From LMUY01 sp964235495 (GTDB lineage Bacteria > Pseudomonadota > Alphaproteobacteria > Acetobacterales > Acetobacteraceae), in NCBI GenBank assembly GCA_964235495.1, contig CAXSAX010000009.1, positions 1 to 64,000 of the forward strand: a DNA stretch of 64,000 bases. Reading direction: 5' to 3'. Both the position numbers and the translations under genes were made by a program. Under the pieces are notes generated by a model. That model had not been told where the DNA came from. It ran no database searches and saw only the letters and a list, made by a program, of their open reading frames with translations. Position 1 is the stretch's first letter; every line of letters begins with the position of its first letter. Positions 22,695 through 31,564 of this stretch are shown here, piece after piece.

Positions 22695-24539
22695 GTGTCT
22701 CGTCAGCTAGGCCAGGGCCTCGGCCTGGATTCGCCAAAGGCCAACCCCCTTGAGGCGGGGCGTCCTTTGGAAACCCTTATCACGCCAAGCCCGGCCCTCC
22801 GCGCCGGGGAAGCCGGCAGCGCCACGCTGCTGCGGCGGCTCTGGCGCGAGCACCTGCGCCGCCATCGCGGCCGGGTGCTTGGCCTGCTGGTGCTGACCGC
22901 CGTCATGGCCGGGCTGACGGCGCTGTACCCCGTGGTGATCGACCACGCGTTTTCCATGTTCGCCGCCAAGGACCGGCGCATCCTGTACCAGGTGCCGGCG
23001 CTGGTCGTGGTCATCACCGCCGCCAAGGCCGCCGCCACCTACGGGCAGACGGTGCTGACGCAGAACCTGGTGCTGCGCACCATCCGCGAGCTGCAAGGCC
23101 GCATGTTCGCCCACCTGACCTTCGCCGACCTGGCCCGGGTGGAGCGGGAGTCTCCGGCCAAGCTCGCCGCCCGCTTCACCACGGACGCCGCCACCATCCG
23201 CGAGGCGCTGACCCGGGCGGTCGGCGGCATCGCCAACGGCATCACGGTGCTGGGGTTGATCGCCTCCATGCTGTGGCTGGACTGGGTGCTGAGCCTGATC
23301 GCGGCCTGCCTGTATCCCCTCGCCGCCCTGCCCATCCAGCGCATCGGCAAGCGCGTCCGCCGGGCCTCGGGCGGGATGCAGGAGCGCATGGGCGAGACGG
23401 CGAGCCTGCTGACCGAGAGCTTCACCCAGGCCCGCACCGTGCGCGCCTACCGGCTGGAGGCCAGCGAGACGGCGCGGGCCAGCGAGGCGTTCGGGCAGCT
23501 CAACCGCGCCCTGATGCGCATGACCCGCACCCGCTCGGGCGTGGACCCGATGCTGGAGGTGCTGGGCGGGGCGGCGGTCGCCGCCGTCATGGGATTTGCC
23601 GGCTGGCGCGCGGCCAACGGCGCCAGCACGGTGGGCAACTTCACCGGCTTCGTCGCCGCCCTGCTGATCGCCTCGCAGCCGCTGCGGGCGCTCGGGTCGC
23701 TGAACGCCGCGATCCAGGAAGGGCTGGCCGGGCTGGTGCGGGTGTTCTCCGTCATTGACGAGCCGCCCGGCATCACCGAACGGCCCGGCGCGCTGGCGCT
23801 GCCGGCGGGAGCCGGCCGGGTGGTGTTCGAGGAGGTGTGCTTCGCCTATCCGGACGGGCGGGAAGGGCTGCGCGGCCTTTCCTTCACGGCGGAGCCCGGC
23901 GCCACCGTGGCCCTGGTGGGCGCATCCGGCGCCGGCAAGTCGACCGCGCTGGCGCTGATCCCCCGGCTGCACGAGGTGAGCGGCGGGCGCATCACGGTGG
24001 ACGGGGCGGACGTGCGGCAGGTCACGCTGGACAGCCTGCGCGACGCCATTGCCTACGTGGCGCAGGACACGCTGCTGTTCGACGACACGGTGGGCGCCAA
24101 CATCGCGCTCGGCCGGCCCGGCGCGGATGCGGCGGCCATCGCGGCGGCGGCGGACGCGGCGGCGGCCGGGTTCATCGAGGACCTGCCGGACGGGTTCGGC
24201 ATGATGGTGGGCACCGGCGGCGGCCGGCTGTCCGGCGGGCAGCGGCAGCGCGTGGCGCTGGCCCGCGCCCTGCTGCGCGACCCGCGGGTGCTGCTGCTGG
24301 ACGAGGCGACCTCGGCGCTGGACGCGCAGAGCGAGGCGGCGGTGCAGGAGGCGCTCGGCCGGCTGCGTGCCGGGCGCACCACGGTGGTGGTGGCGCACCG
24401 CCTGTCCACCGTGCGGGACGCCGACCTGGTGGTGGCGATGGCGGACGGCGTGGCGGTCGAGCAGGGAACGCACGCGGAACTGATGCGCCGGGACGGCCTG
24501 TACGCCCGGCTGGTGCGCACGCAGGCCTTTGCGAGATAG
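22695..24539 (+). CDS. MsbA-like ABC exporter (fused permease-ATPase)
   Basis: 614 residues: transmembrane domain with six predicted helices (about 55-330), then ATPase with Walker A GASGAGKST, Q-loop YVAQDTLLF, signature LSGGQRQR, Walker B VLLLDEAT and the H-loop VVVAHRLS. Half-size exporters of this type flip lipids (MsbA) or export drugs/peptides; the position behind cca and Nudix genes is typical for the lipid exporter of Alphaproteobacteria but the substrate is inferred. The GTG at 22695 is preceded by AAGAGG four bases away. The N-terminus before residue 35 is variable. Confidence 0.9.
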   Translation: MSRQLGQGLGLDSPKANPLEAGRPLETLITPSPALRAGEAGSATLLRRLWREHLRRHRGRVLGLLVLTAVMAGLTALYPVVIDHAFSMFAAKDRRILYQVPALVVVITAAKAAATYGQTVLTQNLVLRTIRELQGRMFAHLTFADLARVERESPAKLAARFTTDAATIREALTRAVGGIANGITVLGLIASMLWLDWVLSLIAACLYPLAALPIQRIGKRVRRASGGMQERMGETASLLTESFTQARTVRAYRLEASETARASEAFGQLNRALMRMTRTRSGVDPMLEVLGGAAVAAVMGFAGWRAANGASTVGNFTGFVAALLIASQPLRALGSLNAAIQEGLAGLVRVFSVIDEPPGITERPGALALPAGAGRVVFEEVCFAYPDGREGLRGLSFTAEPGATVALVGASGAGKSTALALIPRLHEVSGGRITVDGADVRQVTLDSLRDAIAYVAQDTLLFDDTVGANIALGRPGADAAAIAAAADAAAAGFIEDLPDGFGMMVGTGGGRLSGGQRQRVALARALLRDPRVLLLDEATSALDAQSEAAVQEALGRLRAGRTTVVVAHRLSTVRDADLVVAMADGVAVEQGTHAELMRRDGLYARLVRTQAFAR

Positions 24540-24553
24540 GGTCCGGTGTGCGA

Positions 24554-24567
24554 TGACCGATCGGTCA
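24554..24567. promoter_or_regulatory. perfect 14-bp palindrome, candidate TetR-type operator
   Basis: TGACCGATCGGTCA is a perfect palindrome in the 65-bp gap before the efflux operon, 37 bp ahead of the GTG start of the membrane-fusion gene. The form and position fit operators of TetR-family repressors of efflux pumps. No regulator gene lies next to it, so the cognate repressor would be encoded elsewhere. Confidence 0.55.
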
Positions 24568-24604
24568 GCCGGGCGTCGGCCGGCCGCGATCGGGAGTTTG
24601 ACCT

Positions 24605-25840
24605 GTGAGCCTGGACGAAGAGACCCTCCCCCAGCACGACCATGCCCATCCTTCGCCAGCGTCCGCGCCGAGGGCCGAGGAGCAGTCGCCTGAGCGCAGC
24701 CGCCCTGACAAGGGGGGCGGCCAGCAGGACGACAAGACATCCTCCGCCAAGGACGACGCGAAGCAGGACAAGAAAGAGGAGAAGCAGCAGGAGGAGAGCG
24801 CCAAGAAGGCCTCGCCCTGGGTCAAGGTCATCGGCGCCGGGGTCGTGCTGCTCGCGGTGGCCGGCGGTGCGTACTACTACTTCTCCACGCAGGACTCCGA
24901 GTCCACCGACGACGCCTACACTGACGGCCGCGCGCTCACCATCTCGCCCAAGGTCGCCGGCTACGTGACCGAGCTGCTGGTGGACGACAACCAGCCGGTC
25001 AAGGCCGGCCAGGTACTCGCCCGCATCGACCCGCGGGACTACATCGTGGCGCGGGACAACGCGCGCGCCAACCTGATCGTGAGCAAGGCGCAGGAGGAAT
25101 CGGCCAAGCTCAACGCCGAGATCGCCCGCAAGAACTTCCCGGCCCGGCTGCTGCAGGCGCAGGGCCAGCTGCTGCAGGCGCAGGGCCAGCTGTTCCAGGC
25201 GCAGACCGACTACAAGCGCCAGCACGCCATCACGCGGGAGGCCACGTCGCAGCAGAGCGTGGACCAGTCCACCGCCGCGCTGCAGCAGGCGCAGGGCCAG
25301 GTGGCGGCGGCGCAGGCGGCGGTGCAGCAGGCCGAGCCGGTGCAGCAGAACATCGGCACCGCGGACCAGCAGATCGCCCAGATCGGCGGCCAGGGCAAGC
25401 AGGCGCAAATCTCGCTGGAGCAGGCGGAGCTGAACCTCAGCTACACCACCATCACCGCGCCGCAGGATGGCTGGATCACCAAGCGCAACATCGAGGTGGG
25501 CAACTACCTCCAGGTCGGCGCCACCATCTTCTCCATCGTGACGCCGCAGGTCTGGATCACGGCGAACTTCAAGGAAAGCCAGCTGAACCACATGCGGCCG
25601 GGCCAGAAGGTTGCCATCGCGGTGGACGCCTACCCGGGCCTCAAGCTCGAAGGCCACGTGGACAGCGTGCAGCTCGGCTCCGGCTCCAAGTTCACCGCCT
25701 TCCCGCCGGAGAACGCCACCGGCAACTTCGTCAAGATCGTGCAGCGCGTGCCGGTCAAGCTGGTGATCGACCGCGGCATGGACCCGGCGCTGCCGCTGCC
25801 GCTCGGCCTGTCCGTGGTGCCGACCGTGACGCTGAAGTAG
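24605..25840 (+). CDS. EmrA-like membrane fusion protein (HlyD family)
   Basis: 411 residues. A long charged N-terminal cytoplasmic tail (about 1-70, Lys/Glu/Gln-rich) precedes one membrane helix (WVKVIGAGVVLLAVAGGAYYYF), then the periplasmic adaptor: DAYTDGRALTISPKVAGYV, an alpha-hairpin coiled coil with QAQGQ repeats, and the barrel (YTTITAPQDGWITKRNIEVGNYLQVG). It links the inner-membrane EmrB-type pump to an outer-membrane channel not found here. GTG start with GGGAG nine bases upstream. First gene of the operon with two EmrB-type pumps. The cytoplasmic tail is longer than in E. coli EmrA. Confidence 0.92.
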   Translation: MSLDEETLPQHDHAHPSPASAPRAEEQSPERSRPDKGGGQQDDKTSSAKDDAKQDKKEEKQQEESAKKASPWVKVIGAGVVLLAVAGGAYYYFSTQDSESTDDAYTDGRALTISPKVAGYVTELLVDDNQPVKAGQVLARIDPRDYIVARDNARANLIVSKAQEESAKLNAEIARKNFPARLLQAQGQLLQAQGQLFQAQTDYKRQHAITREATSQQSVDQSTAALQQAQGQVAAAQAAVQQAEPVQQNIGTADQQIAQIGGQGKQAQISLEQAELNLSYTTITAPQDGWITKRNIEVGNYLQVGATIFSIVTPQVWITANFKESQLNHMRPGQKVAIAVDAYPGLKLEGHVDSVQLGSGSKFTAFPPENATGNFVKIVQRVPVKLVIDRGMDPALPLPLGLSVVPTVTLK

Positions 25841-25844
25841 CCCG

Positions 25845-27440
25845 TTGAGCGCCACCGCAACCGCCGCCCCGGCCTCGGATGCGCAATGGAAGCCGCGCGC
25901 CAACCCGTGGCTGATCGCCATCGTGGTCACCACGGCGGCGTTCATGGAAATTCTGGACACCACCATCGTCAACGTCAGCCTGCCGCACATTGCAGGCTCG
26001 GTGTCCGCCTCGTACGACGACGCGACCTGGGCGCTGACCTCCTACCTGGTGGCCAACGGCATCGTGCTGCCGATCTCGGGCTTCCTAGGCCGGCTGATCG
26101 GGCGCAAGCGCTACTTCCTGATCTGCATTGCCATGTTCACGGTGACCTCCTTTTTGTGCGGCACCAGCACCAGCCTCGGCGAGCTGATCTGCTTTCGCCT
26201 GCTGCAAGGCTTTTTCGGCGGCGGGCTGCAGCCGAACCAGCAATCCATCATCCTGGACACGTTCGAGCCGGCGCAGCGCGGCAAGGCGTTCGGCGTGGTG
26301 TCGGTGGCGGTGATCTTCGCGCCCATCATCGGCCCGACGCTGGGGGGCTGGATCACCGACAACTATTCCTGGCGCTGGATCTTCTTCATCAACGTGCCGG
26401 TGGGGCTGTTCGCCTTTTTCGCGGTGGCGGCCCTGGTGGAGGACCCGCCCTGGGTCAAGCGCGCCCGCGCCAGCATCCTGGATTTCGACTACATCGGGAT
26501 CAGCCTGATCGCGCTGGGCCTGGGCAGCCTGCAGATTATGCTGGACCGCGGCGAAGACGACGACTGGTTCAGCTCGCCGTTCATCGTCGCCTTCGCCATC
26601 CTGGCCGCCGTCGGCATCCTGGGCGCCACCGGGTGGCTGCTGACGTCCAAGAAGCCGGTGGTGAACCTGCGCGTGTTCGCCAACCGCAACTTCGCCGTGG
26701 GTTCGGTCATGATCTTCGCCCTCGGCGCCGTGCTGTACTCCGGCGGCGTGCTGATCCCGCAGCTGGCGCAGCAGCGGCTCGGCTACACCGCGACCCTGGC
26801 GGGGCTGGTGCTGTCGCCGGGCGGGCTGGTCATCCTGCTGATGATCCCGCTCATCATCCGCATCCTGCCGCTGGTGCAGACGCGCTACCTGGTGGGCCTC
26901 GGCTTCTTCACGCTCGGCTGGGCCTATGTCTATGCCCATGGGGTGACGCCGGACGTCACCTTCGGCACGCTGGAGCTGATGCGCGCGAGCCAGACGCTGG
27001 GGCTGGCCTTCCTGTTCGTGCCCACCAGCACCATCAGCTACGCGACGGTGCCGCGGGCGCTGAACGGGGATGCCAGCTCGCTGTACGTCATGCTGCGCAA
27101 CGTCGCCGGGTCGATCGGCATCTCCCTGGCGACCGCGGGCATCGTGCAGCGCACCCAGGTGCAGCAATCCTATCTCGCCGGGCACCTGAGCACGTTCAAC
27201 CCGGCGTTCACAGACTACCTGGCGCGCACGCAGCAGGCGCTGATCGGCATGGGGCGCTCGGCCGGCGAGGCGGGCGGGCAGGCGATGGGGCAGGCGTTGC
27301 AGGTGCTGAACCAGCAGGCCGCCATCCTGGCCTACCGGGACGTGTTCTCGTACTGCGCGATGGGTGCGTTCTGCATGGTGCCGCTGATCTTCCTGTTCGA
27401 GGCGCGCACCTCCAAGGGCGCAGTCGGAGGGGGCCACTGA
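25845..27440 (+). CDS. DHA2-type MFS efflux pump, EmrB-like (copy 1)
   Basis: 531 residues with about 14 membrane helices, the DHA2 layout. The family motif C region and GxLxxRxGRK-like loop are seen as GRLIGRKRYFLI; MEILDTTIVNVSLPHIAG is the motif D1-type opening of EmrB proteins. Starts with TTG at 25845, four bases after the adaptor stop. It is followed directly by a second, closely similar pump gene, and shares long identical stretches with it (such as LTSYLVANGIVLPISGF). Drug or acid export with the EmrA-like partner is inferred. Confidence 0.92.
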   Translation: MSATATAAPASDAQWKPRANPWLIAIVVTTAAFMEILDTTIVNVSLPHIAGSVSASYDDATWALTSYLVANGIVLPISGFLGRLIGRKRYFLICIAMFTVTSFLCGTSTSLGELICFRLLQGFFGGGLQPNQQSIILDTFEPAQRGKAFGVVSVAVIFAPIIGPTLGGWITDNYSWRWIFFINVPVGLFAFFAVAALVEDPPWVKRARASILDFDYIGISLIALGLGSLQIMLDRGEDDDWFSSPFIVAFAILAAVGILGATGWLLTSKKPVVNLRVFANRNFAVGSVMIFALGAVLYSGGVLIPQLAQQRLGYTATLAGLVLSPGGLVILLMIPLIIRILPLVQTRYLVGLGFFTLGWAYVYAHGVTPDVTFGTLELMRASQTLGLAFLFVPTSTISYATVPRALNGDASSLYVMLRNVAGSIGISLATAGIVQRTQVQQSYLAGHLSTFNPAFTDYLARTQQALIGMGRSAGEAGGQAMGQALQVLNQQAAILAYRDVFSYCAMGAFCMVPLIFLFEARTSKGAVGGGH

Positions 27441-27441
27441 G

Positions 27442-29004
27442 ATGAGCGGCGCGCAGGACTGGCAGCCGAAGAGCAACCCGTGGCTGATCGCGCTGGTGGT
27501 GACGCTGGCGGCGTTCATGGAAATCCTGGACACCACCATCGTCAACGTGGCGCTGCCGCACATCGCCGGCGCGCTGTCGTCCTCCAACGACGAGGCGACC
27601 TGGACGCTGACCTCCTACCTGGTGGCGAACGGCATCGTGCTGCCGATCTCGGGCTTCTTCGGCAACCGGCTGGGGCGCAAGCGCTACTTCCTGATCTGCA
27701 TCGCCATGTTCGGCGTGTTCTCCTTCCTGTGCGGCATCGCCACCAGCCTGCCGCAGCTGATCCTGTTCCGCCTGGCGCAGGGCTTCTTTGGCGGCGGGCT
27801 GCAGCCGAACCAGCAGGCCATCATCCTCGACACCTTCCCGCCGGAGAAGCGGGGAGCGGCGTTCTCCATCACCGCCGTGGCCACCATTGTGGCGCCGGTG
27901 CTGGGGCCGGTGCTGGGCGGCTGGATCACCGACAACTACACATGGCGCTGGATCTTCTTCATCAACATCCCCGTAGCGGCGCTGACCTTCTTCGCAGTGG
28001 CCGCCCTGGTGGAGGACCCGCCCTGGATCGCCAACCAGCCCAAGCGGCGGATCGACACCATCGGGCTCGGGCTGATCGCGCTTGGCCTGGGCTGCCTGCA
28101 GGTCGTGATGGACCGGGGCGAGGACGATGACTGGTTCGGCTCCAACTTCATCGTCGGCATGTCGATCGCCGCGGCCGTGGGCTTGCTGGGCGCCATCGGC
28201 TGGCTGCTGACGACCAAGAAGCCGATCGTGAGCCTGCGGGTGATGGGGGACCGTAACTTCGCGCTCGGCTGCTTCTGCACCTTCGCGCTGTTCGCCATCG
28301 TGTATTCGTCGGCCGTGCTGCTGCCGCAGCTGTCGCAGTCGGTGCTGAACTACAACTCGACCCTGGCCGGCCTGGTGCTGGCGCCCGGTGCGGTGCTGGT
28401 GATCTTCGTGATCCCGATCGTCCAACAGGTCATGAAGGTGGTGCCGACCAAGGTGATCATCGCCGTGGGCTTCATGGTGATCGGCAGCGGGCTGGTCTAT
28501 TCGACGCGGCTGTTCCCGACCATCGACTACGGCACGCTGACCTTGATGCGGGCCGCGCAATCGGCCGGCATCGCCCTGCTGTTCGTGCCGATCAGCACGA
28601 TCTCCTACGTGACGCTGCCCAAGGAGCTGAATGGCGACGCGGCGGCGCTGTACACCATGTTCCGCAACGTCGCCGGGTCCATCGGCATCAGCCTGTCCAC
28701 GGCGGAGGTGACGCAGCGGACGCAGATTCGCCAGGCCTACCTGGTGGACCACCTCAGCACGTTCGACAAAGGGTACAACCAGACCATCCAGAACTATCAG
28801 CAGACCCTGTTGTCCACCGGCCATGCCGCGGCCACGACCATGGGCACCGCCACGGGCCAGGTGTACCAGATGCTGCGCACGCAGTCGCAGGTGCTGGCCT
28901 ATTCGGACGTGTTCCTGTTCTGCGCCGTTGGCGCGTTCTGCGTGGTGCCGTTCGCCTTCCTGTTCTCCAACGTCACGGCCAAGGGGGGCGGGGCGGCGCA
29001 TTGA
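27442..29004 (+). CDS. DHA2-type MFS efflux pump, EmrB-like (copy 2)
   Basis: 520 residues, paralogue of the preceding pump with the same 14-helix layout: MEILDTTIVNVALPHIAGA, GNRLGRKRYFLICIAMF, RLAQGFFGGGLQPNQQAII. Divergence is greatest in the soluble loop after helix 6 and in the C-terminal third. ATG at 27442, one base after the first pump's stop. The 3' end overlaps the convergent GNAT gene by 32 bp. The single adaptor may serve both pumps, or the two may form heteromers; neither is shown. Confidence 0.92.
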   Translation: MSGAQDWQPKSNPWLIALVVTLAAFMEILDTTIVNVALPHIAGALSSSNDEATWTLTSYLVANGIVLPISGFFGNRLGRKRYFLICIAMFGVFSFLCGIATSLPQLILFRLAQGFFGGGLQPNQQAIILDTFPPEKRGAAFSITAVATIVAPVLGPVLGGWITDNYTWRWIFFINIPVAALTFFAVAALVEDPPWIANQPKRRIDTIGLGLIALGLGCLQVVMDRGEDDDWFGSNFIVGMSIAAAVGLLGAIGWLLTTKKPIVSLRVMGDRNFALGCFCTFALFAIVYSSAVLLPQLSQSVLNYNSTLAGLVLAPGAVLVIFVIPIVQQVMKVVPTKVIIAVGFMVIGSGLVYSTRLFPTIDYGTLTLMRAAQSAGIALLFVPISTISYVTLPKELNGDAAALYTMFRNVAGSIGISLSTAEVTQRTQIRQAYLVDHLSTFDKGYNQTIQNYQQTLLSTGHAAATTMGTATGQVYQMLRTQSQVLAYSDVFLFCAVGAFCVVPFAFLFSNVTAKGGGAAH

Positions 29005-29443
29005 ACGGCCGCTCCAGGTAGCGCACCACCTTACCGCCCGGGTGCTGCGCCCGCCCGACCTCCTCGAACCCGAGGGCGGCGTGGAACGCGTCCGAGCCGG
29101 GATTGGGCGGCACGCGGTTCACCTCGCAGCACACGGGGGCGTCGCCGGCGGCGTCGATCAGCCCGGCGTACAGCGCCCGGCCCCGGCCGCGGCGCTGTAC
29201 GGCGGGGGCCACAACCACGCGGTCGATGTAGGCGAAGCGGCGGCGGCGGGCGCGGAACCAGAGGAAGTTCGCGCTGTCGTAGGCTGCGTCCTGGCCGAAG
29301 GCGAGCAGGAAGCCGGCCCGGCCGCCATCCGCCAGGCCAACGTGCAGCGCCGCGGCCAGCATCGCGTCCAGCTTGGCGGGCGAGAGCCAGGAGGTGGCGG
29401 CGGCGTGGGCGTTGTTCAGCGCCAGGATGGCGGCCACGTCCAC
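28973..29443 (-). CDS. GNAT-family N-acetyltransferase
   Basis: 156 residues with the GNAT core: YIDRVVVAPAVQRRGRGRALY (motif A, R-x2-G-x-G/A form RRGRGR) and NPGSDAFHAALGFEEVG (motif B). It would move an acetyl group from acetyl-CoA to an unidentified amine. The start is set at the GTG at 29441-29443, where the family's usual ALNNAHA N-terminus begins; this leaves 8 bp to the upstream ComEA-like gene on the same strand. The C-terminal Pro-rich end overlaps the pump gene by 32 bp. Confidence 0.85.
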   Translation of the reverse strand: MDVAAILALNNAHAAATSWLSPAKLDAMLAAALHVGLADGGRAGFLLAFGQDAAYDSANFLWFRARRRRFAYIDRVVVAPAVQRRGRGRALYAGLIDAAGDAPVCCEVNRVPPNPGSDAFHAALGFEEVGRAQHPGGKVVRYLERPFNAPPRPPWP

Positions 29444-29451
29444 GGCCGCGG

Positions 29452-29961
29452 TCAGGGCCCGGTCGTCACAAGGTTGCGGATGCCGGCGAAGATGCCTGCC
29501 GTCAGCGCGCCCTTGGCCACCAGCTCCTGCGGGACCGCGTAGGGGCGGCGGTCCACGATCTGCTGCGCCCGCACCGGGCCAACGTTGGGCAGGATATGCG
29601 CCATGTCGGCGGCCGGCGCGGTGTTCACGTTGACCAGCGCCACCAGGGTCTCGATGTCGGCATAGACGTTCGCCGGCACCACCTTGCGGTCCAGCAGCTG
29701 CTGCTTCTCGGTGTACGGCCGGTTGGCCACGATTGCCTTGGCGCGCGTGGGGCCCACGCCGGGCAGCGCGTCCAACGCCTTCTCGTCGGCCGAGTTGATA
29801 TCGATCAGCATGGGGCCGGCCGGGACGGCGGTGGCGGGGTGGCGGTTGATCGGGGCGCCGGGCCGGGCCGGCGCGGCGGCGGAGGGTGCGGGCGCCTGAG
29901 CCGGCGCCAGGCCGGGCCAGGCGAGCAGGCACGCCAGCAGGGCAAGCAGGCGCAGCGTCAT
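29452..29961 (-). CDS. exported helix-hairpin-helix protein (ComEA-like)
   Basis: 169 residues: signal peptide (MTLRLLALLACLLAWPGLAPAQA), Ala/Pro linker, then two helix-hairpin-helix units (INSADEKALDALPGVGPTRAKAI and VNTAPAADMAHILPNVGPVRAQQI; each is given partly here). Such proteins bind double-stranded DNA without sequence preference; ComEA does so in DNA uptake. No other competence gene is near. ATG at 29959-29961 follows GGAGA, better than the further upstream GTG/ATG starts. It probably forms an operon with the GNAT gene. Confidence 0.85.
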   Translation of the reverse strand: MTLRLLALLACLLAWPGLAPAQAPAPSAAAPARPGAPINRHPATAVPAGPMLIDINSADEKALDALPGVGPTRAKAIVANRPYTEKQQLLDRKVVPANVYADIETLVALVNVNTAPAADMAHILPNVGPVRAQQIVDRRPYAVPQELVAKGALTAGIFAGIRNLVTTGP

Positions 29962-30004
29962 GGCAGGTCTCCGCGTTCGATCCGGGTGTGGCACGACGGG
30001 GCCG

Positions 30005-30874
30005 TCAGGGCCAGCGCACCTCGGGCGGCAGGCTCATCAGGATGGCCTCCACGTTGCCGCCGGTGCGCAGGCCGAACAGCGTGCCGCGGTCGTGCAGCAG
30101 GTTAAACTCCACGTAGCGGCCGCGGCGGACCAATTGGTGGTCGCGCTCGGCGGCCGTCCAGGGCTCGTCCATGCGGCGGCGGACGATGGCGGGGTAGGCC
30201 GCGAGGAAGGCGCTGCCCACGTCGCGGGTGAAGGCGAAGTCGTCCTCGGCGCCGCGGCGGTCCAGGTGGTCGTAGAAGATGCCGCCCAGGCCGCGCGGCT
30301 CGTTGCGGTGCGGCAGGTGGAAGTAGCGGTCGCACCAGGCCTTGAACTCGGGGTAGTAGGCCGGGTCGTGCTGGTCGCAGGCGTGCTGGAAGGCGGCGTG
30401 GAAGGCGGCGGCGTCCTGCTGCGCCTCGGCGGAGTCGGGGCGCATGGGCGTGATGTCGCCGCCGCCGCCGAACCAGCCGCGGGTGGTGACGATCATGCGG
30501 GTGTTCATGTGCGCGGCCGGCACGCGCGGGCTTTGCGGGTGCGCCACCACGCTGATGCCGCCGGCCCAGAACCGCGGGTCCTCCGCCGCCCCCGGGATGG
30601 AGCTGCGGAACTCCGGGCTGAACTCGCCGGACACGACGGAGACGTTGACGCCCACCTTCTCGAACACCCGGCCGTGCATCAGCCCGATGGTGCCGCCGCC
30701 CTCCAGCTCCGGCCGGCTCCAGGGCGAGCGGGCGAAGCGGCCGGGGGCGCGCTCGCGCAACACGCCGCCCGCGTCCTCGATGGCCTCGAACGCCTCGCAC
30801 AGCCGGTCCCGCAGGGCGGCGAACCATTCGGCGGCGCGGGCGCGCAGGGCGGCATGGGCGGGCGATTGCAACAT
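30005..30874 (-). CDS. hemF: oxygen-dependent coproporphyrinogen III oxidase
   Basis: 289 residues from ATG at 30872-30874 (a GTG at 30905-30907 would add 11). It catalyses oxidative decarboxylation of coproporphyrinogen III to protoporphyrinogen IX in haem synthesis. Family blocks are intact: NVSVVSGEFSPEF, the conserved His in HMNTRMI, GGGGDITPM, FKAWCDRYFHLPHRNEPRG and RYVEFNLLHDRGT. Homodimeric cytoplasmic enzyme. Divergent from petA over about 100 bp, so haem synthesis and bc1 expression may share a regulatory gap. Confidence 0.96.
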   Translation of the reverse strand: MLQSPAHAALRARAAEWFAALRDRLCEAFEAIEDAGGVLRERAPGRFARSPWSRPELEGGGTIGLMHGRVFEKVGVNVSVVSGEFSPEFRSSIPGAAEDPRFWAGGISVVAHPQSPRVPAAHMNTRMIVTTRGWFGGGGDITPMRPDSAEAQQDAAAFHAAFQHACDQHDPAYYPEFKAWCDRYFHLPHRNEPRGLGGIFYDHLDRRGAEDDFAFTRDVGSAFLAAYPAIVRRRMDEPWTAAERDHQLVRRGRYVEFNLLHDRGTLFGLRTGGNVEAILMSLPPEVRWP

Positions 30875-30977
30875 GGGAAACACATCCAAGATAGGTTGCA
30901 GCAGCACACGCCGAGTTGCAGGGGCCGCCCACCTCCCTTAGAACGGCGGCGCCGCGCTTGAGAAGGGTCGTCACGCC

Positions 30978-31553
30978 ATGTCCACCACATCACCCGCCGG
31001 GATGCGCGACACGCTTGGCCATGTCGGCGAGACCCAAGTCGGCAAACGCGACTTCCTCAAGCTGGTTGCCGGCGCTGGCGCCGTGGTCGGCCTCGGCGCC
31101 ATCGTGTGGCCGTTCATCGACAGCATGAACCCGGCGGGCGACGTGCTGGCGCTGTCCGCCGTCGAGGTGGACCTGGCCAGCATCAGCGAGGGCATGGGCA
31201 TCACCGCCGTCTGGCGCGGCAAGCCGATCTTCCTGCGCCACCGCACCGCCGAGGAGGTCAAGACGGTCGAGGCGGTGCCGCTGAACGTGCTGATCGAACC
31301 GGCGTCCGACCAGTCCCGCATCAAGGAAGGCCACGCCCAGTGGATCGTGCTGATCGGCATCTGCACGCACCTGGGCTGCGTGCCGCTGGGCAACAAGCCG
31401 ACTGACCCGCGGGGCGAGTACGGCGGCTGGTTCTGCCCCTGCCACGGCAGCCAGTATGACGTGTCAGGCCGGGTGCGGCACGGGCCGGCGCCGGCGAACC
31501 TGGCGCTGCCGCCGTACGCGTTCCTGAGCGACACCAAAGTAAAAATTGGCTGA
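30978..31553 (+). CDS. petA: cytochrome bc1 Rieske iron-sulfur subunit
   Basis: 191 residues. Both Rieske cluster motifs are intact: CTHLGC and CPCHGS, with the disulfide pair. The N-terminal anchor (FLKLVAGAGAVVGLGAIVWPF) is a Tat-type segment whose twin-arginine is replaced by Lys-Arg (GKRDFLKL). Transfers electrons from ubiquinol to cytochrome c1. First gene of the petABC operon, followed by petB after 11 bp. ATG at 30978. Confidence 0.97.
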   Translation: MSTTSPAGMRDTLGHVGETQVGKRDFLKLVAGAGAVVGLGAIVWPFIDSMNPAGDVLALSAVEVDLASISEGMGITAVWRGKPIFLRHRTAEEVKTVEAVPLNVLIEPASDQSRIKEGHAQWIVLIGICTHLGCVPLGNKPTDPRGEYGGWFCPCHGSQYDVSGRVRHGPAPANLALPPYAFLSDTKVKIG

Positions 31554-31564
31554 GGGAGACGACC

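Noticed and set aside
22707..24740. 677-codon - strand frame over the ABC exporter
   Set aside because: Antisense to an intact ABC exporter; no recognisable domain.
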